Shown in pieces: positions 1 to 8,778 of a stretch of 64,000 nucleotides of DNA. Made by a program: the position numbers and the translations under genes. Below the pieces are notes generated by a model. It was not told the origin of the DNA. It ran no database searches and was given only the letters and a program-made list of their open reading frames with translations. This DNA comes from Porphyrobacter sp. IPPAS B-1204 (GTDB taxonomy: Bacteria > Pseudomonadota > Alphaproteobacteria > Sphingomonadales > Sphingomonadaceae): positions 1-64,000 of the forward strand of contig RHGM01000001.1 of NCBI GenBank assembly GCA_003724185.1. Reading direction: 5' to 3'. Numbering within the stretch: the first letter of the stretch is position 1; each line of letters begins with the position of its first letter.

Positions 1-2964
1 ACCCCCAGCCCCTCCCGCAAGCGGGAGGGGAGTCACACGGCCAGCCCCTTCGGCCCCACCGAACTTGCCGTCCCCTTCTCTGAACTCCTCCTCCACCTCA
101 CCCGCCAGCTGCCGACCCTCAAGCATATCGCCGCCGCCTACCTCTATCGCGGTGACGACATCGCCCGGATCGAACGGCTCGACAGCCTCGCCCGCACCCA
201 CGGCCTCGGCCTGCTTGCCACCAATGATGTCCACTATCACGCGCCCGAGCGCCGCGCATTGCAGGACGTGATGACCGCGATCCGCTACAAGACCACCGTG
301 GCGGCGGCCGGGCACCTGCTGCACCCCAATGCCGAACGGCATCTGAAGTCCCCCGCCGCAATGCAGCGCCTGTTCGCCCGCTGGCCCCACGCCATCGCCG
401 CCGCGCGGGAAGTAGCGGACCGGTGCCAGTTCAGCCTCGACGAATTGCGCTACGAATACCCGGAGGACATCTACCCTGACGGCCAGACCCCGCAGGCCTT
501 CCTCGAAACCGAAGTCTGGGCCGGGGCCGGGCGGCGTTATCCTGACGGCCTGCCCGAAACGGTGCGCGCCACGCTGGAGCGCGAGTTGGCGTTGATCGCC
601 AAGCTTGATCTGGCGCGCTACTTCCTCACCATCAAGGACATCGTCGATTTCGCGCGCGGGTGCGATCCGCCGATCTTGTGTCAGGGCCGGGGTTCGGCGG
701 CGAATTCCGCCGTCTGCTACGTCCTCGGCATCACCAGCGTCGATCCGGCCAAGCACCAACTGCTGTTCGACCGCTTCATCTCCGAAGAACGCAAGGAGCC
801 GCCCGATATCGACGTCGATTTCGAACATGAGCGGCGCGAGGAGGTGATCCAGTATATCTACGCCAAATATGGCCGCCACCGCGCCGGACTGTGCGCGACC
901 GTGATCCATTACCGCCCGCGCATGGCGATCCGCGAGGTGGGCAAGGCGATGGGCCTTTCCGAAGATGTCACCAGCGCGCTCGCCCGCACCGTGTGGGGCG
1001 GGTGGGGGCGCGAGATCAGCGAGAAGCACGCGGCGGAAACCGGGCTGGATATCACCGACCCACACCTGCGGCGCGTCCTCAAACTGACCGAGCAGATGAT
1101 TGGAATGCCGCGCCATCTGGGTCAGCACGTCGGCGGCTTTATCCTCACTGAAAGCCGGCTTATCGAAACTGTGCCGGTCGGCAACGGTGCCATGCCTGAC
1201 CGCAGCTTCATCGAGTGGGACAAGGACGATATCGACGCACTCGGCATCCTGAAAGTGGATGTGCTGGCGCTGGGAATGCTGACCTGCATCCGCAAATGCC
1301 TTGATCTGCTGGGCGATCATCACGGGCGCAGGCTCACTCTCGCCACCGTCCCGCGTGAAGACCCGGCAACTTACGCGATGCTGCGCAAAGGCGATTCGCT
1401 GGGCGTGTTTCAGGTCGAGAGCCGGGCGCAGATGAACATGCTGCCGCGCCTGCGCCCTCGCGAGTTCTATGATCTGGTGATTCAGGTCGCGATTGTCCGG
1501 CCCGGACCGATCCAGGGCGACATGGTGCACCCTTACCTGAAGCGCCGCCGGGGCGCGGAGCCTGTGCAAATCCCCGCACCCGCGCCCGAACACGGCCCAC
1601 CGGACGAACTCACCAGCATCCTCGGGCGCACGCTCGGCGTGCCGATCTTTCAGGAACAGGCGATGAAGATCGCGCTGGATGCGGCGAAGTTCTCCAGCCT
1701 CGAGGCCAACCGCCTGCGCAAGGCGATGGCGACCTTCCGCAGCCGCGGGATGGTGGACGAGCTTCAGGACATGATGGTCGAACGCATGGTCGCGCGCGGG
1801 TATGACCGCGACTTTGCCCAGCGCTGCTTCAACCAGATCAGGGGCTTCGGCGAATATGGCTTTCCCGAAAGCCACGCGGCCAGCTTTGCGCAGCTGGTTT
1901 ACGTCTCAAGCTGGCTGAAGTGCCATTACCCGGCTGCCTTCGCCTGCGGACTGCTCAATTCGCAGCCGATGGGGTTCTATGCCCCGGCGCAGATCGTGCG
2001 CGATGCGGCCGAGCACGGGGTGCGGGTGCTGCCGGTGGATGTGAACGCAAGCATGTGGGACTGCACGCTGGAAGGCGCGGGGGACGAACACGCCCTGCGC
2101 CTTGGCCTGCGGCAGATAGATGGCCTGCCCGAACATGTCGCCGCCACGCTGGTGAGCGCGCGGGAGGCGGGCGGGCCTTTCCGCAACATCGCCGACCTGC
2201 GCGCCCGTGCTGGCCTCAGCCCTGCGCATATCGAACGTCTTGCCAGCGCCGATGCCTTCACCTCGCTCGGCCTCACCCGCAGACAGGCGTTGTGGGACGC
2301 GAGGAGCCTGATTGCCGCGCCCGATCTTCCGCTGTTCCGCGCTGCAGGCGTGCGTGAGGAGGGTGGGGAGCGGGCGCGCATTGCGCTCCCTGCCATGCCT
2401 TTGTCCGAGGAAGTGGTCGCCGATTACCAGACCACCCGTCTCAGCCTGAAAGCCCACCCGATGGCCTTCCTGCGCGCCGATCTGGCCGCACGCGGCTTTG
2501 TGCGCGCTGCCGATCTGCGCAGCCGCAAGTTCCGCAGCATGGTGCAGGTTGCAGGCGTGGTGCTGATTCGCCAGCGGCCCGGCAGCGCCAAGGGCGTTAC
2601 CTTCATCACGCTGGAGGATGAAACCGGGGTGATCAATCTTGTCGTCTGGCCTGACCTGAAAGAAAAGCAGCGCAAGGTGGTGATGGGGGCACGGCTGATG
2701 GAGGTGCGGGGCCGCGTGGAATATGATGACGAGGTGATCCATGTGATTGCCGCGCACATGACCGATGCGACACAGCGCCTGCATGCCCTGTCAGACGATC
2801 TGCTCGAAGCGCCGCTCGCCCGTGCGGACGAGGTCAATCGCCCTATGCCTGATCGCGGCCCGCCCCTGCCGCGCGACATGGCGGGCGAACTGGCACCGCC
2901 CCCCAACGTCACCGGGCACCCGCGCGATCATCGCATCCTCCCCAAGTCGCGGGATTTTCACTAG
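1..2964 (+). CDS. dnaE2: Error-prone DNA polymerase DnaE2 (5' end off the window)
   Basis: C-family DNA polymerase of the DnaE2 type, used for mutagenic translesion synthesis. The frame is open from base 1 to a TAG at 2962-2964, so 987 residues are visible and the true start lies left of the window. The first ATG at 259 is internal: upstream codons already read the end of the PHP domain (LLATNDVHYHAPERRALQDV). Next come the catalytic region with PPDIDVDFEHERRE, a helix-hairpin-helix part, and an OB-fold near the C terminus (VQVAGVVLIRQRPGSAKG). The end ILPKSRDFH is typical of DnaE2 rather than replicative DnaE1. In the family it usually follows imuA-imuB and is SOS-induced; those genes would lie off the left edge (inference). 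A palindromic insertion sits in frame in the PHP part. Confidence 0.95.
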   Translation, partial: TPSPSRKREGSHTASPFGPTELAVPFSELLLHLTRQLPTLKHIAAAYLYRGDDIARIERLDSLARTHGLGLLATNDVHYHAPERRALQDVMTAIRYKTTVAAAGHLLHPNAERHLKSPAAMQRLFARWPHAIAAAREVADRCQFSLDELRYEYPEDIYPDGQTPQAFLETEVWAGAGRRYPDGLPETVRATLERELALIAKLDLARYFLTIKDIVDFARGCDPPILCQGRGSAANSAVCYVLGITSVDPAKHQLLFDRFISEERKEPPDIDVDFEHERREEVIQYIYAKYGRHRAGLCATVIHYRPRMAIREVGKAMGLSEDVTSALARTVWGGWGREISEKHAAETGLDITDPHLRRVLKLTEQMIGMPRHLGQHVGGFILTESRLIETVPVGNGAMPDRSFIEWDKDDIDALGILKVDVLALGMLTCIRKCLDLLGDHHGRRLTLATVPREDPATYAMLRKGDSLGVFQVESRAQMNMLPRLRPREFYDLVIQVAIVRPGPIQGDMVHPYLKRRRGAEPVQIPAPAPEHGPPDELTSILGRTLGVPIFQEQAMKIALDAAKFSSLEANRLRKAMATFRSRGMVDELQDMMVERMVARGYDRDFAQRCFNQIRGFGEYGFPESHAASFAQLVYVSSWLKCHYPAAFACGLLNSQPMGFYAPAQIVRDAAEHGVRVLPVDVNASMWDCTLEGAGDEHALRLGLRQIDGLPEHVAATLVSAREAGGPFRNIADLRARAGLSPAHIERLASADAFTSLGLTRRQALWDARSLIAAPDLPLFRAAGVREEGGERARIALPAMPLSEEVVADYQTTRLSLKAHPMAFLRADLAARGFVRAADLRSRKFRSMVQVAGVVLIRQRPGSAKGVTFITLEDETGVINLVVWPDLKEKQRKVVMGARLMEVRGRVEYDDEVIHVIAAHMTDATQRLHALSDDLLEAPLARADEVNRPMPDRGPPLPRDMAGELAPPPNVTGHPRDHRILPKSRDFH
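9..30. repeat. Perfect palindrome inside dnaE2 coding sequence
   Basis: Ten bases CCCCTCCCGC at 9-18 are followed by AA and the exact reverse complement at 21-30. The unit lies in the open dnaE2 frame, where it reads as SPSRKREG within a stretch linking two PHP-domain segments. Short G+C palindromes of this type are familiar as dispersed extragenic repeats. I see no second copy in this window, so its dispersal in the genome is an inference. Confidence 0.75.
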
Positions 2965-2973
2965 GAACCTTGC

Positions 2974-3693
2974 ATGCCCCGCGCCAAACCTAACCCGCAT
3001 TTCCGCGCTGCCCGCCGCGCGCTGGTGGCCTTGCTGCTGCTGACAGCGGCGATTGGCGGGTGGCAGTGGCTGCAGGAGCATCCCCAGCACAATCCGTGGG
3101 CGCCGCTCGATCTGCGTGATCCACCGGGCTGGGCGACCGCGCGCAAACTGGCCGCGCTGCGGGAGGATGTGACCGAATGTCGCGCCGTGCTGGAGCGCAG
3201 CGATATCACCTTCACCGCGCTGCCTGCGACGGGGGAGGGATCTTGCGCGCTGACCGATCGCACCCGGCTCGGCGACTATCCGCTCGCACCCGATACCCCT
3301 GCCGTGACCTGCCCGGTCGCCGCAGCGCTCACCATCTGGCGGCGTGACAGTGTTGAACCTGCCGCGCGCACAATCCTTGGCAGCAATATTGCGCGGATCG
3401 AGCATCTTGGCGCGTTTTCCTGCCGCCGGATGTATGGCGGTGCGGATGGCCCGTGGAGCGAACACGCCACCGCCAACGCCATCGACATCGCGGCCTTCGT
3501 GCTGGAAGACGGTCGGCGGATCAGCGTGCTCAGCGATTGGAACAGGACGGACGACAAGGCCGCATTCCTGCGCGCCGTGCGCGACGGGGCGTGTGGCAGT
3601 TTCACCACCGTGCTCTCACCCGAATACAACGCCGCTCACGCCGACCATTTCCATTTCGATCAGGACGACCGCTGGGCTGGCGTGTGTCGTTAA
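2974..3693 (+). CDS. Extensin-like C-terminal domain protein
   Basis: 239 residues. An N-terminal hydrophobic segment (about residues 13-32) would act as a membrane anchor or uncleaved signal. The C-terminal two thirds match the extensin-like family seen in alphaproteobacteria: CPVAAALTIW, then SCRRMYGG, SEHATANAIDIAAF and a closing HADHFHFDQDDRWAGVCR. The conserved His/Asp pattern resembles D-Ala-D-Ala carboxypeptidase-type folds, so a role in the cell envelope is likely but the reaction is unknown. It starts 9 bases after the dnaE2 stop and may be cotranscribed with it. It ends within 4 bases of the convergent phoB stop. Confidence 0.85.
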   Translation: MPRAKPNPHFRAARRALVALLLLTAAIGGWQWLQEHPQHNPWAPLDLRDPPGWATARKLAALREDVTECRAVLERSDITFTALPATGEGSCALTDRTRLGDYPLAPDTPAVTCPVAAALTIWRRDSVEPAARTILGSNIARIEHLGAFSCRRMYGGADGPWSEHATANAIDIAAFVLEDGRRISVLSDWNRTDDKAAFLRAVRDGACGSFTTVLSPEYNAAHADHFHFDQDDRWAGVCR

Positions 3694-4379
3694 CTCGCTT
3701 CGAGCGCGTATCCAGCTGACCGCACGGTGCGGATCGGGTCTTTCGCGCCGTCCACTCCGATCGCCTTGCGCAGGCGGCGGATGTGCACATCGACCGTGCG
3801 CAGTTCGATATCCGAACCCGTGCCCCACACCCCGTCAAGCAGCTGGCCGCGGCTGAACACCCGGCCCGGGCTTTCCATGAAGAATTTGAGCAGGCGGTAT
3901 TCGGTCGGTCCCAGCTGGAGTGGACGACCGCGGCGCTGCACCTTGTGGGCCACCGGATCGAGCTTGAGATCGCCCACCTCGATGGTCTCCCCCGCCAAAG
4001 CGGGACGGATGCGGCGCATCACTGCGGCGACGCGGGCCAGCAGTTCACGCGGGGAGAAAGGCTTGGTGAGGTAATCATCCGCGCCGGTTTCCAGCCCGCG
4101 CACCCGGTCATCCTCGGCCTCGCGGGCGGTCAGCATGATGATGGGCACGTGCGCCGTTTCCTTGTCGCGGCGCAGGCGGCGGCAGACCTCGATCCCGCTG
4201 GTGCCTTCGATCATCCAGTCGAGAATGATGAGATCGGGCACTTCCTCAGCTGCCAGAACCAGCGCCTCGTCCCCGTCACCGGTGCAGCGCACGGCGTAGC
4301 CCTCGTTCTGGAAACGGTATTCGAGCAGTTCGGACAGGGCGGGATCGTCTTCGACCAGCAGAAGTTTGGCAGCGGACAT
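3690..4379 (-). CDS. phoB: Phosphate regulon response regulator PhoB
   Basis: 229 residues. OmpR-type response regulator that binds Pho boxes when phosphorylated by PhoR during phosphate starvation. The receiver domain spans residues 1-120 with acidic pocket EDD (10-12), phospho-acceptor Asp54 in LIILDWM, Thr in MLTARE and Lys in DYLTKPFS. A winged-helix DNA-binding domain fills the C terminus (LLDGVWGTGSDIELRTVDVHIRRLRK). I chose the ATG at 4379 because GAGGAGG lies about 10 bases upstream; an in-frame TTG two codons earlier is an alternative. Last gene of the phoR-pst-phoU-phoB cluster, about 120 bases after phoU. Confidence 0.95.
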   Translation of the reverse strand: MSAAKLLLVEDDPALSELLEYRFQNEGYAVRCTGDGDEALVLAAEEVPDLIILDWMIEGTSGIEVCRRLRRDKETAHVPIIMLTAREAEDDRVRGLETGADDYLTKPFSPRELLARVAAVMRRIRPALAGETIEVGDLKLDPVAHKVQRRGRPLQLGPTEYRLLKFFMESPGRVFSRGQLLDGVWGTGSDIELRTVDVHIRRLRKAIGVDGAKDPIRTVRSAGYALEAS

Positions 4380-4506
4380 GGGCAATGTGCCTCCTCAAGC
4401 CCGCGCGGACGGGCGTTGATCCGGCCTATGTGTCACGCGCGCGACAATTTGATGAAACCGGATGCGACAAGTTTTCCACACGCCGGTTACAATACGTGTT
4501 TGCCGC

Positions 4507-5175
4507 TTACCGGTCCCCTTCGGGCGGATAGGTTCCGGTCGCCGCGAAATGCACCATCTCGGCCACGTTGGTGGCATGATCGCCGATGCGTTCGATGTTG
4601 CGGGCCACGAACAGCAATTGCGCCGCGCTCGAAATGGTTGAAGGGTTTTCGACCATATAGCTGACAAGATTGCGGAAAATGCTGTTGTAGAAGCCGTCCA
4701 CCTTGGCATCGGTGGCGATCACTTCACGCGCAAGATCGGGATCGCGCGCAGCGTAAGCGGTCAGCACATCGTGCACCATTTCGCCTGCCAGCTCGCCCAT
4801 TGTCGGCAGTAGCGTGAGCGGTTCGAACCGGGCGCGGCCTTCGATCATGCCGGTGCGCTTGGCGATATTCTTGGAATAATCGCCGATACGTTCAAGCACG
4901 CCGGCGATCTTCAGGGCTGCGATCACTTCGCGCAGGTCATCCGCCATCGGCGCGCGCAGGGCGATGATCCGCACTGCGAGCTTGTCGACCTCCATTTCAA
5001 GCGCATCCATGCGCTTGTCACGGGCGACCACCTGTTCGGCCAGCGCCTCGTCGCCGCGCACAAGCGCATCGAGCGATTCGGCAATGGCGACTTCGGCAAG
5101 CCCGCCCATCTCCGCGATCAGGCCGCGAAGCCGGGTGATGTCTTCGTCGAATGCCTTGACGGTATGTTCAGCCAT
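4507..5175 (-). CDS. phoU: Phosphate signalling protein PhoU
   Basis: 222 residues, the usual PhoU length. Two homologous three-helix PhoU repeats are visible (about 15-105 and 118-205), with metal-binding signatures such as ERIGDYSKNIAKR and ERIGDHATNVAEM. PhoU links the PstSCAB transporter to the PhoR kinase and keeps the regulon off when phosphate is plentiful; it acts at the cytoplasmic face of the membrane. It starts right after pstB (shared base at 5175), consistent with one operon. Confidence 0.96.
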   Translation of the reverse strand: MAEHTVKAFDEDITRLRGLIAEMGGLAEVAIAESLDALVRGDEALAEQVVARDKRMDALEMEVDKLAVRIIALRAPMADDLREVIAALKIAGVLERIGDYSKNIAKRTGMIEGRARFEPLTLLPTMGELAGEMVHDVLTAYAARDPDLAREVIATDAKVDGFYNSIFRNLVSYMVENPSTISSAAQLLFVARNIERIGDHATNVAEMVHFAATGTYPPEGDR

Positions 5176-5942
5176 CAGCCGTAACGTCCTGTAATGTAAT
5201 CCTTGGTGCGTTCTTCGATCGGATTGGTGAAGATTTCCGAAGTCGGGCCATATTCCACCATCTTGCCGAGGTGGAAGAACGCGGTGCGCTGGCTGACGCG
5301 GGCGGCCTGCTGCATCGAGTGGGTGACGATCACGATGGCGTAACGCCCGGAAAGTTCATCGATCAGTTCCTCGATCTTGGCGGTGGCGATAGGATCGAGC
5401 GCGCTGGCCGGTTCGTCCATCAGGATAACCTCGGGGTCTACGGCGATTGCGCGGGCAATGCAAAGGCGCTGCTGCTGGCCGCCCGAAAGGGCCGTGCCCG
5501 AATCCTCGAGCCGGTCCTTGACCTCGTCCCACAGACCCGCACGGGTCAGAGAGCGTTCCACCACCACATCAAGATCGGCCTTCTTTTCGGCCAACCCGTG
5601 AATCTTGGGGCCATAGGCGATGTTTTCGTAGATCGACTTGGGGAAGGGGTTGGGCTTCTGGAACACCATGCCGACGCGGGCGCGCAGTTGCACCACGTCC
5701 ATGCGGCTGCCGTGGATGTCTTCCCCGTCCAGCTCGATCAGCCCTGTCACCTTGGCTGCGCCGATGGTGTCGTTCATGCGGTTGAAGCACCGCAGGAAGG
5801 TCGACTTGCCGCAGCCCGACGGGCCGATGAAGGCGGTGACGTAATTGGGCGAGATGTCGATCGACACCTCGTCAATCGCCTTCTTGTCGCCGTAGAAAAC
5901 GCAGACGTCGCGCGCGCGGATCTTGGCGCTTTCGTCGGTCAT
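5175..5942 (-). CDS. pstB: Phosphate ABC transporter ATP-binding protein PstB
   Basis: 255 residues from the chosen ATG. ATPase of the high-affinity phosphate importer. It has Walker [11 protein letters not shown]-loop [12 protein letters not shown] (typical of PstB), signature [14 protein letters not shown], Walker [14 protein letters not shown] and switch His in [10 protein letters not shown]. The frame is open further upstream to 6089, but that part overlaps pstA and is not conserved-looking. The start [12 protein letters not shown] fits the family. A GTG at about 5963, overlapping the pstA stop, is an alternative. Confidence 0.95.
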   Translation of the reverse strand: MTDESAKIRARDVCVFYGDKKAIDEVSIDISPNYVTAFIGPSGCGKSTFLRCFNRMNDTIGAAKVTGLIELDGEDIHGSRMDVVQLRARVGMVFQKPNPFPKSIYENIAYGPKIHGLAEKKADLDVVVERSLTRAGLWDEVKDRLEDSGTALSGGQQQRLCIARAIAVDPEVILMDEPASALDPIATAKIEELIDELSGRYAIVIVTHSMQQAARVSQRTAFFHLGKMVEYGPTSEIFTNPIEERTKDYITGRYG

Positions 5943-5959
5943 ATTGGGATGGATCACAG

Positions 5960-7261
5960 TCACCAGCGTTTCTCGAACTTGTTGCGGAGGTAAATGGCGA
6001 GGCCGTTCATTGTCAGCAGGAAGGCCAGCAGCACGATAATAGCCGCGCTGGTGCGTTCCACAAAGCCGCGGTCGATTTCGTCCGACCACAGGAAGATCTG
6101 CATCGGCAGGACAGTGGCGGGCGAGGCGAAGCCTTCGGGCGGGGTGGCGACGAAAATGCGCATCCCGATGAGCAGCAGCGGCGCGGTTTCGCCCAGCGCG
6201 CGGGCCATGCCGATGATGGTGCCAGTCAGCATCCCGGGCAGGGCAAGCGGCAGGACATGGTGGAACACCACCTGCACGGGCGAAGCGCCGATAGCCAGCG
6301 CCCCGTCACGGATCGACGGCGGCACAGCCTTGATCGCGTTGCGCCCGGAAATCACGATCACCGGCATGGTCATCAGCGCCAGCGTCATCCCCCCGATCAG
6401 CGGCGCGGATCGAAGACCGGGAAACAGCGCGAGGAACACCGCCAGCCCCAGCAACCCGAAGATGATGGAAGGCACGGCAGCAAGGTTGCTGATCGACACC
6501 TCAATAATGTCGGTCCACCGGTTTTTCGGCGCATATTCCTCAAGATAAAGCGCCGAAAGCACGCCAATTGGGAAGGCCAGCACCAGCGTCACCAGCATGG
6601 TGAGCATCGATCCCTTAAGCGCGCCCCAGATGCCAACGGTCTGCGGTGTTGTTGCGTCGGAACGGCTGAGGAAGCCCCAGTCCCAATTGCGCGCCAGCTT
6701 GCCATCGTCCGAAAGGCGCTTGGCGAGGGCCTGCATTTCCGGCGCTCCTTCGCCTTGCAGGCCAGCGGCCAGCGCTGAGGTGGCCGGCAGGCTGAAGGTC
6801 TGGCTGCGGGTCACCAGCGTCGGATCATCGGCCAGCGCGGCGGCGACATCGCGCCACGCATCGCCCGCGATTTGCGCGGCGGCATCCTTGCCGAGCTGTT
6901 CCTCGGCGAAAAAGATCACCACATCGGGCAGGCCCTGCATCTCCAGCGTCTGCATCGCGGTTGGCGCGGTGAGCGAGGTCGCATCGCCGGTCACGCCGCT
7001 GGCGGGAAAGTCGATGGTGACGTCCACTTCGGCGCGCTGGAAGCCGGCGATGCCGTTGATCAGCATATTGCCCAGCAGGAACACCAGCACCGCGACGGAG
7101 AATATCACTGCGCTCATGCCGATCAGGCGGAAGTTCCGTTCGTCCCTGTAACGCTTGGCGAGGCGCTGTTCGAACGCCGGAGTGCGGGTCGGGCCGAGTT
7201 CTTGCGGCGCGGCGGCGCTGGTCGTGTCCATAGACGATGGCGGAAGGGCGGTGCTGCTCAT
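5960..7261 (-). CDS. pstA: Phosphate ABC transporter permease PstA
   Basis: 433 residues, the long alphaproteobacterial form. The N terminus carries a DUF3333-like region with one membrane segment ([17 protein letters not shown]) and a periplasmic loop of about 130 residues. The C-terminal half is a BPD-type permease domain with the coupling motif in [26 protein letters not shown]. Together with PstC it forms the inner-membrane channel. Its start overlaps the pstC stop by 4 bases, so translation is probably coupled. Confidence 0.95.
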   Translation of the reverse strand: MSSTALPPSSMDTTSAAAPQELGPTRTPAFEQRLAKRYRDERNFRLIGMSAVIFSVAVLVFLLGNMLINGIAGFQRAEVDVTIDFPASGVTGDATSLTAPTAMQTLEMQGLPDVVIFFAEEQLGKDAAAQIAGDAWRDVAAALADDPTLVTRSQTFSLPATSALAAGLQGEGAPEMQALAKRLSDDGKLARNWDWGFLSRSDATTPQTVGIWGALKGSMLTMLVTLVLAFPIGVLSALYLEEYAPKNRWTDIIEVSISNLAAVPSIIFGLLGLAVFLALFPGLRSAPLIGGMTLALMTMPVIVISGRNAIKAVPPSIRDGALAIGASPVQVVFHHVLPLALPGMLTGTIIGMARALGETAPLLLIGMRIFVATPPEGFASPATVLPMQIFLWSDEIDRGFVERTSAAIIVLLAFLLTMNGLAIYLRNKFEKRW

Positions 7262-8643
7262 TCGTAGGCCTCGCGGAAACGCTTGACGACGCGCAGGGCG
7301 ATGAAGTTGAGCGCCAGCGTCACCATGAACAGCACAAAGCCCAGCGCATAGGCACTGAGCGTGGCGGGGTGATCGGTGCTCTGTTCGCCGGTCAGCAGCT
7401 TGACGATCTGCACCGTGACGGTCGACATCGGTTCAAGCGGGTTGGCGGTGAGATTGGCGGCGGGCGATGCGGCCATCACCACGATCATCGTTTCGCCAAT
7501 CGCGCGGCTGACGGCCAGCATCACGCCTGCGACAATGCCGGGCAGGGCGGCGGGAAACAGCACGCGGCGGATGGTTTCAGACTTGGTGGCGCCCATAGCC
7601 AGGCTGCCGTCTCGCATGGCGCCGGGCACCGCTGCCATCGAATCGTCCGCCATCGAAGAGACAAAGGGAATGATCATCACCCCCATCACGATCCCGGCGG
7701 CCAGCGCGCTTTCAGTCGAGGCGCTGGTGATGCCGATCGCCACGGCTGCATCGCGGATCATCGGCGCCAGCGTCAGCGCGGCGAAATAGCCGTAAACCAC
7801 TGTCGGCACGCCCGCGAGCAGTTCCAGTAGCGGCTTGACCCAGGTGCGCACCCGCGGATCGGCGTATTGGGTGAGGTAGATCGCGCTCATCAGGCCCAGC
7901 GGGATCGCCACGATCATGGCAATGATCGCGCCGATGAACAGCGTGCCCCAGAACAGCGGGATCGCGCCATAACGGCTCGGATCGACAGAATCGGGGCTGG
8001 CCATCGTGTCCGGCCCCCACTTGGTGCCAAGCAGGAAATCGATCGGCGATACCATCCCGAAGAATCGCACCGTCTCGAACACCAGGCTGACAAAGATGCC
8101 GAGCGTGGTCAGGATCGCCACCAGCGAAGCCAGCAGCAGGATCATCATCACCGTCCGCTCGACCCGGGTGCGCGCGCCGAATTGCGGGCGCAGCCGCAGG
8201 AAGGCGAGCGCGCCTCCGGCGAGCGCGATCAGCACCGTCACGATCACGCCGATGGTGTTGTATTGACCGTAAGCTTCGCGGAACGGGGCGATCAGCGGTT
8301 CGGCCTCGTCATTGAAGACGCCGGGGGCTTGCCCCAGCGCCACCGCGCGCGCTTCGCCGATGAAGGCGTCCCGCTCGAATCCGAAGGCGGGCAGGCTTTG
8401 CGAAGCGGGAGAGGCCAGGACCGATTGCAGCACCAGCTGCGGTGCGATGACCGACCAGGCGATCACGAACAGCAGAACCGGGATCACAACCCACAGCGCG
8501 ACATACCAGGCGTGATAGATCGGGCGCGAGGCCGGGCGCAGCGCGGGGTCGCTCGACGCAAAGCCCCACGCCTTGGCGCGGCCAGCCAGCCAGCCGAGCA
8601 GGCCAAGGCCCAATGCAATCAGGATCAGCGTGATCGGCGACAT
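7258..8643 (-). CDS. pstC: Phosphate ABC transporter permease PstC
   Basis: 461 residues. Two N-terminal membrane segments and a variable region precede a BPD-type permease domain with about six further helices. The coupling loop is MRDGSLAMGATKSETIRRVLFPAALPG. It partners PstA in the phosphate import channel. It is the first pst gene after phoR, and a Pho box lies about 115 bases upstream, so it heads the PhoB-controlled part of the cluster. No pstS gene for the periplasmic phosphate-binding protein is found between phoR and pstC or elsewhere in the window. Confidence 0.94.
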   Translation of the reverse strand: MSPITLILIALGLGLLGWLAGRAKAWGFASSDPALRPASRPIYHAWYVALWVVIPVLLFVIAWSVIAPQLVLQSVLASPASQSLPAFGFERDAFIGEARAVALGQAPGVFNDEAEPLIAPFREAYGQYNTIGVIVTVLIALAGGALAFLRLRPQFGARTRVERTVMMILLLASLVAILTTLGIFVSLVFETVRFFGMVSPIDFLLGTKWGPDTMASPDSVDPSRYGAIPLFWGTLFIGAIIAMIVAIPLGLMSAIYLTQYADPRVRTWVKPLLELLAGVPTVVYGYFAALTLAPMIRDAAVAIGITSASTESALAAGIVMGVMIIPFVSSMADDSMAAVPGAMRDGSLAMGATKSETIRRVLFPAALPGIVAGVMLAVSRAIGETMIVVMAASPAANLTANPLEPMSTVTVQIVKLLTGEQSTDHPATLSAYALGFVLFMVTLALNFIALRVVKRFREAYE

Positions 8644-8760
8644 GAAAGGGACCTGTGTTTCCTGCTGAAGTGCGCGCTGTTTGTCAGGCCGAGGGTGGAG
8701 TGAACGGCATGGGCCGCGCCGTCCGGCTTTTGTGCCATGAAGGCGCCATGTTGAACTAAT

Positions 8761-8778
8761 GAGACAGGTTTATGACAG
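8761..8778 (-). promoter_or_regulatory. Pho box (PhoB operator) upstream of pstC
   Basis: On the minus strand the sequence reads CTGTCATAAACCTGTCTC. These are two 7-base direct repeats, CTGTCAT and CTGTCTC, spaced by AAAC, close to the classical Pho box. The first repeat includes the last two sense codons and stop codon of phoR (CTG TCA TAA). It lies about 115 bases before the pstC start, a plausible position for PhoB activation of pstCAB-phoU-phoB. Confidence 0.8.
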
